DNA of 64,000 nt from Tildeniella torsiva UHER 1998/13D (GTDB lineage: Bacteria > Cyanobacteriota > Cyanobacteriia > Phormidesmidales > Phormidesmidaceae), in the NCBI GenBank assembly GCA_019358835.1, contig JAHHIH010000014.1, positions 99,602 to 163,601 on the forward strand, written 5' to 3'. The notes under the pieces were generated by a model. That model saw nothing but the letters and a program-made list of their open reading frames with translations, had not been told where the DNA came from and did not search any database. The position numbers and the translations under genes were made by a program. This document shows positions 36,492 through 43,815 of this stretch, one piece after another (the stretch's first letter is position 1; the number at the start of each line of letters is the position of its first letter).

Positions 36492-37217
36492 TTACACCAA
36501 CCCCTTCAACCGCTCCTTCGCCTCTGCCCGCAGCAGCTTCACCCGCCGAAACAGCTCCGTTCCGGTGTGAATATAGCTCTCCTCATAGCTCATCGTGAAC
36601 CGCTCCAGCTCATCCAGCCCATCCTCCAGCAGGCCCAGGCAGTGGTAAATATCTGCCGCCACCCCCGCCGTACTCGCCGGATTCGCCATCGAATTAAACT
36701 TCTCCTGGGCCTGCCCCAGCCAGGTGCGCCCCTGCTCTAGATACGCCATAAACCCCTCCATTAGCTCATCGTCAAAGGGGTCAGCCGACAGTTTGCGAAT
36801 CTCGGTTCTCAACGGCGACATAATCTTGCCCAAAAGCCGATCCACCGGGCCATAGACCAGCTTTAGCCAGGCATCCTCCCGCGCCTCAGACGATTGCGTG
36901 GCCTGGCGGGCCTGGCGATACACCGCAGCAGCAGCGGCGGTGCGCTTCGCCCGGTTGGCCGCACTCTCTGCCGGGTCAGCGGCCACAAACCCCTGGCGCT
37001 GCTGGTCGTACACCGTGCGCCGCGACGGGTCACCAATTACTTCGTAGGCGACGTTGATGCGGGCAATGCGATCGTGCGACGCCTGGTCACTCTGGCTGTC
37101 GGGGTGGTACTGCTTCGCCAGGCGGCGGTAGGCGCGCTTAATCTCTGCCTGGGTCGCTGTCTCGTGAATTTCCAGGGTTTGGTAGTGGGTCTTGTTTGCC
37201 ATAGTCTCATTTGCCAT
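36492..37217 (-). CDS. J-domain (DnaJ-like) protein
   Basis: 241 aa. The J domain at residues 10-70 (YQTLEIHETATQAEIKRAYR, then HPD in KQYHPDSQSD) should stimulate an Hsp70 (DnaK) ATPase. The rest is helical, with no zinc fingers, and includes FDDELMEGFMAYLEQGRTWL. This is a type C J-protein, probably with its own client-binding domain. ATG at 37217; ATG at 37202 is also possible. Confidence 0.9.
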   Translation of the reverse strand: MANETMANKTHYQTLEIHETATQAEIKRAYRRLAKQYHPDSQSDQASHDRIARINVAYEVIGDPSRRTVYDQQRQGFVAADPAESAANRAKRTAAAAAVYRQARQATQSSEAREDAWLKLVYGPVDRLLGKIMSPLRTEIRKLSADPFDDELMEGFMAYLEQGRTWLGQAQEKFNSMANPASTAGVAADIYHCLGLLEDGLDELERFTMSYEESYIHTGTELFRRVKLLRAEAKERLKGLV

Positions 37218-37298
37218 AGAGACATTTTAGGGGAGGGAGGGGGTAGGGGGTAAGGGGTGATAGGGAAGGTGGGGGGGATGGGGTAGGAAGGTGGGGGA

Positions 37299-37748
37299 TT
37301 AGGCTAGGGATTGATCGATGAAGGCTTGCCAGGTGGGGTTGGGCTGCCAGATGCGGTGAAGGTCGGCGATCGCAACATCCGGGTCAATACCCAGGCGAAG
37401 CACGCGGTAGAGATAGACAAAGGCCGAGACGCGCATGTTGAGGGCGCAGTGGACAAAGACCTTAAGGTCGCGATTCCTGTCCATTACCTTAAAAAAGATT
37501 TCCAAATCTGCCAAGGTCGGGGCTTCCCACACCACCGGAATGTGAAAGTGGGTCATCCCCAGGCTTTTGACCAGCTCCGCCTCGCTGGGGATGGCATGGT
37601 CAGAGGTGGACAGGGCCAGATTGACCACGACCGCATAGCCCGCGTCAGCCACCACCTTAAACTGCTCGGCGGTGGGCTGCCCGGCGGTGCCCAGAGTGGG
37701 TGAAATGGCCAGGTAGCTGCGAATGGCCTGCAAAGAATCAGCGGTCAT
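37299..37748 (-). CDS. Dual-specificity phosphatase-like protein with CX4R loop
   Basis: 149 aa. The fold of the BLH/DSP group is seen: AGQPTAEQFKVVADAGYAVV, then NLALSTSDHAIPSEAELVKS and HFHIPVVWEAPTLADLEIFF. The P-loop is FVHCALNMRVSAF: Cys101 and Arg106 are separated by four residues, not the usual five, so classical phosphatase activity is doubtful. A different reaction or ligand binding is possible. ATG at 37748, divergent from the peroxiredoxin-like gene with 61 bp between starts. Confidence 0.8.
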   Translation of the reverse strand: MTADSLQAIRSYLAISPTLGTAGQPTAEQFKVVADAGYAVVVNLALSTSDHAIPSEAELVKSLGMTHFHIPVVWEAPTLADLEIFFKVMDRNRDLKVFVHCALNMRVSAFVYLYRVLRLGIDPDVAIADLHRIWQPNPTWQAFIDQSLA

Positions 37749-37809
37749 AGCCAGATCCCCCAGTACGATTCAGTACGATAAAGAAAACCTACCCTGGAGA
37801 CTTTAACCC

Positions 37810-38391
37810 ATGGCTATGGTGGAATCTACCATGCTGCCCCTGGGCACCGCTGCCCCCCACTTTGAGCTGACTGATGTGGTGAGCGGCAAGACCATTAACC
37901 TCGGCACCTTCGCCGATGCGCGGGCGCTGCTGGTGATGTTTATCTGCCGCCACTGCCCTTTCGTCAAACATGTGGAGCAAGAGCTAGCCCGCCTAGGCAA
38001 AGACTACGGCCCCCAGGGCGTGGGCATTGTCGCCATCAGCGCCAACAGTCTGCAAACCCATCCCCAAGACGGCCCCGAACACCTCAAGGCCCAAGCCCAG
38101 GATGTGGGTTTTACCTTCCCCTACTGTTTTGACGAGACCCAGGACGTTGCCAAGGCCTACACCGCTGCCTGTACCCCCGATTTCTTTCTGTTTGACGAAG
38201 CCAAAACCCTGGCCTACCGGGGCCAGTTCGACGACAGCCGACCGGGCAACGGCAAGCCCGTCACTGGCAGCGATCTACGCGCCGCCCTCGATGCTGTGCT
38301 GAGCGGCAGCGCAATGCCCGGTGATCAAACCCCTAGCATTGGCTGCAACATCAAGTGGACGCCCGGCAATGAGCCCGATTACTTTGGCTAG
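37810..38391 (+). CDS. Thioredoxin-family (AhpC/TSA-like) protein
   Basis: 193 aa. APHFELTDVVSGKTINL begins the peroxiredoxin-like fold, and the active site is MFICRHCPFVKHV, with Cys-x-x-Cys. Later CTPDFFLFDEAKTLAYRGQF holds the cis-Pro-type region. The family is thought to act in peroxide or thiol reduction; the partner is unknown. ATG at 37810; a downstream ATG at 37816 is also possible. Confidence 0.9.
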   Translation: MAMVESTMLPLGTAAPHFELTDVVSGKTINLGTFADARALLVMFICRHCPFVKHVEQELARLGKDYGPQGVGIVAISANSLQTHPQDGPEHLKAQAQDVGFTFPYCFDETQDVAKAYTAACTPDFFLFDEAKTLAYRGQFDDSRPGNGKPVTGSDLRAALDAVLSGSAMPGDQTPSIGCNIKWTPGNEPDYFG

Positions 38392-38551
38392 GGCGATCGC
38401 CTCCTGCCAAAGCCCGTCCCACTGCCGCCAAACGTCACAGAATACGAAGAAAATCTGGATTGACCGAGCCGTCGATCTAAGCTGCAAACACGGATATAGC
38501 GATTCGTTCAAAACTACGCTAGAAATCGCGATCGCCCCATTGGCAAAAATC

Positions 38552-39442
38552 ATGAGTCGATTGCGCCGGTTTTTCAAACTCTGCCTGCTGGGCCTGATGG
38601 TGGCGGGGCTACTCCAGGCGAGCGGCTGTGGCTCGACCGTTTCTGAGCAACCTGCACGGCTCACCATCGGCCTGGTGAGCTACGACGATGGCGCTAGCTC
38701 CCTCGAAAAGTATCAGCGCTTTCAGGCCTACCTGGCCGAGCAGCTCAAGGCCGTGGTGGAACTAGAGCCCGTGTTTAACGAGATTCGAGCGGTGGAGCAA
38801 ATTCGGGCCGCCAAGTGGTCGCTGGTATTTGCCCCCTCGGGGCTGGCGGCGATCGCCATTGCCGAGGCCAACTACTTGCCCATTTTCCCACTGCTGGGCA
38901 CCCCCAACCAGCGCGCGGTGCTGGTGGTGCGCAACGACAGCCCCTACCAGGCGCTGGGCGATCTGGCCAACCAGGCGATCGCCCTGGGAGAAGCGGGGTC
39001 AGCCACCGGCTACTATCTGCCCCTCTACGACCTCTACGGTCTCACCCTCAAGCAGATTGAGTTTGCCCCCACCTCCGCCACCGCCCTACAGTGGATTGCC
39101 GAGGATCGCGTTGCCGCTGGGGCCATGTCAGAAGACGACTTTCAGCAGCATCGCAGCGGCTTTGAGGATGGCACCTTTCGCGTTCTGCACGCCAGCCGCG
39201 CCATCCCCGCTGGGGCCGTCTTAATCAGCCCCACCGTCGATCGCAACCAGCAGCAGTACATCGAGCAGGCCATGCAGAATGCCCCCTCTAGCATGACCGC
39301 CGATGCAGGCTACAGCCCCAACAGCACCCCTCCCGACCTCACCCAGCTGATCGCCCTGGTTGAGAAAGTGCGTCCGCTCGAATCTCGGGTCAAAGAGCAG
39401 CCCGCCGTGCTCACCCTGGCCCCGCCCGACGGCAGTCCATAA
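38552..39442 (+). CDS. PhnD-like substrate-binding lipoprotein
   Basis: 296 aa from ATG at 38552. A lipoprotein signal (FKLCLLGLMVAGLLQASGC) with lipobox ASGC is followed by a type 2 periplasmic-binding fold: LTIGLVSYDDGASSLEKYQR, AVVELEPVFNEIRAVEQIRA, LVFAPSGLAAIAIAEANYLP. This matches the PhnD/SsuA/TauA-type family of phosphonate- or phosphite-like ligands. No ABC permease or ATPase is adjacent, so a sensory or orphan role is plausible. The next gene on the strand is the cyclase-kinase fusion. Confidence 0.85.
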   Translation: MSRLRRFFKLCLLGLMVAGLLQASGCGSTVSEQPARLTIGLVSYDDGASSLEKYQRFQAYLAEQLKAVVELEPVFNEIRAVEQIRAAKWSLVFAPSGLAAIAIAEANYLPIFPLLGTPNQRAVLVVRNDSPYQALGDLANQAIALGEAGSATGYYLPLYDLYGLTLKQIEFAPTSATALQWIAEDRVAAGAMSEDDFQQHRSGFEDGTFRVLHASRAIPAGAVLISPTVDRNQQQYIEQAMQNAPSSMTADAGYSPNSTPPDLTQLIALVEKVRPLESRVKEQPAVLTLAPPDGSP

Positions 39443-39721
39443 CTGGGATTGCCCCCTGCGATCGTGAGCTGCGAGACCACTAATCGCTAACCCGTAAGAT
39501 AGAATCACTCTAAAAGCGGATGGCACGGGTTACGGCAACGCTTTGCTGGCTGTGGGGTGCGATCGTGATTATTTTCAGAAGGTTGGGGTGCTCACGACTG
39601 CATCACCTCAGGCGCGATCAGGAAGTGGCCGCCGCTGGGGTGAAGTTAACACTAGTTAACGGGGGAAACACCGCCCGCGTTAACGCTTTGATGTTTCTAG
39701 CCACCCTTGGAGCTGACTTGT

Positions 39722-41770
39722 GTGACCCACGGACACGGACATCGCACCCTAGCCGCGATTATGCTAACCGATGCGGTTGGCTTCAGTGCCCGCATGTCGG
39801 TGCATGAAGAGTTGACCCTCTCGCAGCTCCAGCGCGACCAAGGGCTGATGGAACAGCTCTGCGAACAGTTTGAAGGCAAGGTGCTGAAATCCACGGGCGA
39901 TGGCCTGCTGATGTATTTTGCCAGTGCGGTTCAGGCCGTGACCTGCGGGCTAGAAATCCAAAAAGAGCTGCACCGCATTAACGCCAATACCGAAGGTGAG
40001 CCCGCCCTGCTGCACCGCATCGGCATTCATTTGGGAGATGTCTTCTTCAGTCAGTCTGACGTCATGGGCAACGGGGTCAATATTGCCGCTCGCCTCCAGA
40101 CCGAATCGCAGCCCCAGGGCCTCTGCATTTCTAAAATTGTCTACGACGTGGTCAAGTCGCGGCTGAATTTAGATGTCACCTACGCCGGCCCGCTCCAGCT
40201 CAAAAACATTCAAGATCTGGTGCCCGCCTACCACGTCAATGTCTTTCCCAAAGAGGCCCCAGAGGCTAGCCCCTCAGCGCCCACGGCAGAAGAGCTGTCT
40301 CGGCCCGAAGTATCCTCAGACCGCAAGCTGTTGGTGCCGGGTACCAAGGTCGGTGGGCGCTACATTGTGCAGCGGGTGCTGGGGCAGGGCGGGTTTGGTC
40401 GCTCCTACCTGGTCGAAGATTCTCAGCGGTTTGGCGAGGCCTGCGTACTCAAAGAGTTTTTCCCCACCAAAAAATCGGGGGGCAATCTGCAAAAGGCGTT
40501 AGATCTCTTCAAGCGCGAGGCCAAAACTCTATACCAGCTCGACCACCCCCAGGTGCCCAAGTTTTTGGCCTGTTTTACCCAAAAAGAGCGCCTGTTTATT
40601 GTGCAGGAATACATCGACGGCGTGCCCTACTCTCAGCTAATCAAGCAGCGCCGTCAGCAAAATAGCCAGTTCTCTGAGGCCGAGGTGATTCAGTGGCTGA
40701 TGCAGATGCTGCAAGTGCTGGACTATCTCCACGGCTTAAATATTGTGCACCGCGATATTTCGCCCGACAATATTATGTACTGCCGCGATCGCAGCCTGCC
40801 GGTGCTAATCGACTTTGGCCTGGTCAGCGATGCCATCAGCACGCTGCTGTCTGACGAGGCCCCCGCCGCGGACGACGCCCAGCCTGCCACCATGGTGGGC
40901 AAGTTTGGCTACTCCCCGCCCGAGCAAATTCACCTGGGCCAGTGTTACCCCTCTAGCGACCTGTATGCGCTGGGGGTGACGGCGATCGTGCTGCTCACTG
41001 GCCGCTACCCCCGCGATTTGATCGATCGCGAGTCGCTAGAGTGGCACTGGCAAACCTACGTCAGCGTCAGCCAAACTCTGGAAGCTATTCTCACCCAGCT
41101 GGTGCAGCAGAAGCCGAAAGACCGCTTTCAAACCGCCCAAGCGGTAATGCAGCGCCTATCGCCGCTAGTTAACCCCACGGCATCGCCCATTTCACCCCTG
41201 GCGGTGGAGCCAGCCTGGGCTCCGGCAGTCAATCAGCTCGATCCGCTGACTGCCGCTTCTAGGGGAATGCCCTCAGAGCTGCACAATTCCCTCTTTATAG
41301 AAGCCTGCCGCCATGAGCTGGCACGCTGCATTGGCCCTATGGCCAGCGTAATTGTCGAAGACATGATGGAACAGCATCCTCAGGCGACGCCCGAGGAATT
41401 TGTTGAAATTCTGGCGAGTCAGCTGTCGAATGGCCGCCAGGCCACAGACTTTGTCAGTCGCATTCAGGTCGCCGTAGACGAAAATGCCGCCAGCCTAATC
41501 GATGATTCCCAGGAGTTTACGGCAGCCGATCCGGAGTCAATTCTGGATGCCGTAGCTCCTGCCGGAGAGCGCCCCAGTGCAGAATTTTTGAGCCGCTGTC
41601 GGCAAATCCTGACCCGCTGTGTTGGCCCAATGGCCAACTACCTCATCGACGACACCCTGGCCGATTTTCCCTATCTCTCACCCCAAGAATTGGTCACTCG
41701 CCTGGCTGCCGAAATCCCCGATGCTAAAAAGGCCGCAGATTTTCGTCAGCAAATGCAGTCAGGGCAGTAG
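39722..41770 (+). CDS. Class III nucleotide cyclase - Ser/Thr kinase fusion with two C-terminal repeats
   Basis: 682 aa from GTG at 39722, with GGAG 7 nt upstream (the frame opens at TTG 39707). Residues ~8-175 form a class III adenylate/guanylate cyclase domain: metal Asp in LTDAVGFSARM and HLGDVFFSQ, KSTGDGLLMYF, and the transition-state Asn/Arg in GNGVNIAARLQ. Residues ~205-480 form a Hanks-type kinase: GQGGFGRSY, VLKEFF, HRDISPDNIM, LIDFGLVSD, YSPPEQ, all intact. Two related 60-residue units near 518-585 and 617-675 share CRxxLxRCxGPMA and fit DUF8082, seen at cyanobacterial kinase ends. No membrane helix. One protein may join cyclic-nucleotide production and phosphorylation. Confidence 0.92.
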   Translation: MTHGHGHRTLAAIMLTDAVGFSARMSVHEELTLSQLQRDQGLMEQLCEQFEGKVLKSTGDGLLMYFASAVQAVTCGLEIQKELHRINANTEGEPALLHRIGIHLGDVFFSQSDVMGNGVNIAARLQTESQPQGLCISKIVYDVVKSRLNLDVTYAGPLQLKNIQDLVPAYHVNVFPKEAPEASPSAPTAEELSRPEVSSDRKLLVPGTKVGGRYIVQRVLGQGGFGRSYLVEDSQRFGEACVLKEFFPTKKSGGNLQKALDLFKREAKTLYQLDHPQVPKFLACFTQKERLFIVQEYIDGVPYSQLIKQRRQQNSQFSEAEVIQWLMQMLQVLDYLHGLNIVHRDISPDNIMYCRDRSLPVLIDFGLVSDAISTLLSDEAPAADDAQPATMVGKFGYSPPEQIHLGQCYPSSDLYALGVTAIVLLTGRYPRDLIDRESLEWHWQTYVSVSQTLEAILTQLVQQKPKDRFQTAQAVMQRLSPLVNPTASPISPLAVEPAWAPAVNQLDPLTAASRGMPSELHNSLFIEACRHELARCIGPMASVIVEDMMEQHPQATPEEFVEILASQLSNGRQATDFVSRIQVAVDENAASLIDDSQEFTAADPESILDAVAPAGERPSAEFLSRCRQILTRCVGPMANYLIDDTLADFPYLSPQELVTRLAAEIPDAKKAADFRQQMQSGQ

Positions 41771-41912
41771 TCAATGTGGGGATCTCCTTAAAATCCTTAT
41801 AAAGGGGGGATTTGAACGAGCCTCAACCCGTTCTTTTCATCGGGGGAGGGGGCTCCGCCATCTCTGGCAAACTCAGCTCTAGAATGGTCAAAAGCGGATA
41901 GGGTGAGGTGCA

Positions 41913-42545
41913 GTGGTTCTTCTTAACGATTTGGCTAGCCGAATAGCGCTGGATGACCCCGAGGAGCGGCGGGTATTGAGCCGGGTGTCGTGGGCGCAGT
42001 ACGAAGCGCTGCTGGCGGATCTGGGCGAGGCGTCTGCCTATCGGGTGCATTTTTTAGATGGAGTGTTGGAAATCTTGGCCCCGAGTCGCAACCATGAAAG
42101 CGGAAAAACCCGGATTGGCGATTTGCTGCTGATTTACTTCTTAGAAACCGATACTGAATACTTTCCAATGGGCTCGACCACGCTGAAGAAGCCCGAGCGG
42201 CAAGCCGGGGGCGAACCGGATGAGAGCTACTGCATTGGTACAGATAAAGACTTTCCTGACCTGGCAATTGAAGTGATTGTCACCAGTGGCAGCATCAACC
42301 GACTGGAGCTGTATCGCCGCCTAGGCGTACGGGAGGTGTGGTTTTGGCAAAAGAATCGTCTATCTCTTTACCACCAGCGCGAAGAAACCCCGGCCCAGTT
42401 TGCCGAGACTGCTGGCTATGAACCCATTCAGCAAAGCGAGATTCTTCCAGGTTTAGATCTAGGGTTGCTGACCCGCTGTTTGCAGAACCCAAACCCACTG
42501 GCTGCTGCAAAAGCCTTTCGGCAAGAGCTGAGAGAGAATAGGTGA
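41913..42545 (+). CDS. Uma2 family nuclease-like protein
   Basis: 210 aa from GTG at 41913 (GGGTGAGGTGCA upstream). The PD-(D/E)xK-type fold shows VHFLDGVLEILAPSRNHES, then DFPDLAIEVIVTSGSINRLE and REVWFWQKNRLSLYHQ. Uma2 (DUF820) genes are extremely abundant in cyanobacteria; the cellular role is unsettled, with links to mobile elements. Catalytic Asp/Glu residues appear intact. Confidence 0.9.
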   Translation: MVLLNDLASRIALDDPEERRVLSRVSWAQYEALLADLGEASAYRVHFLDGVLEILAPSRNHESGKTRIGDLLLIYFLETDTEYFPMGSTTLKKPERQAGGEPDESYCIGTDKDFPDLAIEVIVTSGSINRLELYRRLGVREVWFWQKNRLSLYHQREETPAQFAETAGYEPIQQSEILPGLDLGLLTRCLQNPNPLAAAKAFRQELRENR

Positions 42546-42630
42546 TAGGCCAGAGTAAAGGGTAGGGAGGTTTGCAATTTTGTAGAATGGGCAGCCTGAT
42601 CCTATTAGTATTGTTTCCCAAGGCTTAAAT

Positions 42631-43362
42631 TCAACCGTTGAGAATAGCCTCCAGGACGGCTTCCACATCCTCTAATCCGCAGCCACCTGTGCTCTCGGCC
42701 CAGTTCAATAGCGCGGCGACCCGATCGCCCAGCGGAGCCGTTGACCCTGGCATCGAGCCAGCGGGGGGCTGTAGCGCAAAAACGATTTGCTCAAACTGAG
42801 GGTTGGGTAACCCCGAGAGCCGCTGCATCAGCATCAGGCGCGCCTGCAAATCCCTCGTGGGCCTCTTTTCACTAGCTGAAGTCGAGTTTGGACGCGGCGG
42901 TGGCGAACTGGTTGACTCGCCTGATGCCGCTATGCCAAACAGGGGCTCGCCCATCGCTGCTTTCAGGCGATCCAGGGGTGGCACCAGGGGGTCTTCATCG
43001 GTAAAATTCACCCCCACCAGGCTGTACATCCAGGTCGGGCGCTGCACATCCTCATAGATGAGGGGGATGAAGCGATTGTTGCGATCGCTCATCCCCTGCA
43101 CCGTCATAATGGTGGCTTCCATATCGGTGTTGCCGCTCTCGAAATAGCGGGGCGAAATCACCGCCAGCACCAGCCGACTTTCGTAGCAGCAGCGCTCCAT
43201 CTCATTCAAAAACGTCGCCCTAGGCGAAAAATCAACTTCGTCAAAGGCGACTCGATAGCCCGCCGCTTTGAGTTCCTTGAGCAGCCAGCGGGCAAAGCCC
43301 TTATCGGGTTCCTGGCAGCGATAGCTAATAAACGCATCGTATTGATAAGTAGAAGATGTCAT
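42631..43362 (-). CDS. TIR-domain protein with C-terminal effector-associated (death-like) domain
   Basis: 243 aa. TIR domain at 1-135: YDAFISYRCQEPDKGFARW, then FDEVDFSPRATFLNEMERCC, LVLAVISPRYFESGNTDMEA. Glu82 in NTDMEA occupies the place of the NADase Glu. A Pro/Ser linker (145-165) leads to a helical domain at ~170-240 (MQRLSGLPNPQFEQIVFALQ, RVAALLNWAESTGG), which resembles the EAD-type death-like adaptor domains of cyanobacterial conflict systems. It is downstream of the dynamin-like GTPase on the same strand, after the 21-bp array. A signalling or defence role is inferred. Confidence 0.85.
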   Translation of the reverse strand: MTSSTYQYDAFISYRCQEPDKGFARWLLKELKAAGYRVAFDEVDFSPRATFLNEMERCCYESRLVLAVISPRYFESGNTDMEATIMTVQGMSDRNNRFIPLIYEDVQRPTWMYSLVGVNFTDEDPLVPPLDRLKAAMGEPLFGIAASGESTSSPPPRPNSTSASEKRPTRDLQARLMLMQRLSGLPNPQFEQIVFALQPPAGSMPGSTAPLGDRVAALLNWAESTGGCGLEDVEAVLEAILNG

Positions 43363-43579
43363 AGGGGCCGCAGCCCATCTTTTTAAGCTTCATCGCCGTA
43401 AGCGGAGATTCAGCAAGCTTTCTAGCTTTGCGTCCAATTGTATCCGGTCTGCACCGGAAGGCTGGCATAGGTCAATGCCGCTAATCAGGGCCACCCATCA
43501 CCGCAAAGGGCGGCTAACAATAGGCAACGCTTATATTGTGCAAGGTAACGTATAAGCCTTCGCTGAAAACGTCCGAGCG

Positions 43580-43810
43580 TTTCTTTGTAAGGTGCGGTCT
43601 TTCCTTTGCTACGTCGTGATGTTCCTTTGTGCGATCGCAATCTTCCTTTGCAACGTCACGGCGTTACTCTGCAACGTTGCGGCGTTTCTTTGCGCAGTCC
43701 CGACATTCCTTTACGCGATCACAGCGTTTCTCTGTACAGTTCCGACGTTCCTCTGTACAGCTCCGACGTTGCAAAGCAAGATCGCGATCTTGCTTTGCAC
43801 CCGGCGGACG
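43580..43810. repeat. Eleven-unit degenerate 21-bp tandem array
   Basis: Units of exactly 21 bp start at 43580, 43601, 43622, 43643, 43664, 43685, 43706, 43727, 43748, 43769 and 43790. They read like TTCCTTTGCAACGTCACGGC plus one base. Each unit encodes a heptapeptide in every frame. On the minus strand, in frame with the GTPase gene after its TAG stop, it reads as (R/S)N(V/A)xTLQ-type heptads, broken by two stops in units 2 and 7. Two plus-strand frames stay open across it. The array ends 5 bp from the GTPase stop codon. Confidence 0.85.
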
Positions 43811-43815
43811 TTGCT

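Noticed and set aside
43580..43810. CRISPR array
   Set aside because: Units are contiguous with no unique spacers and are degenerate; no cas genes nearby.
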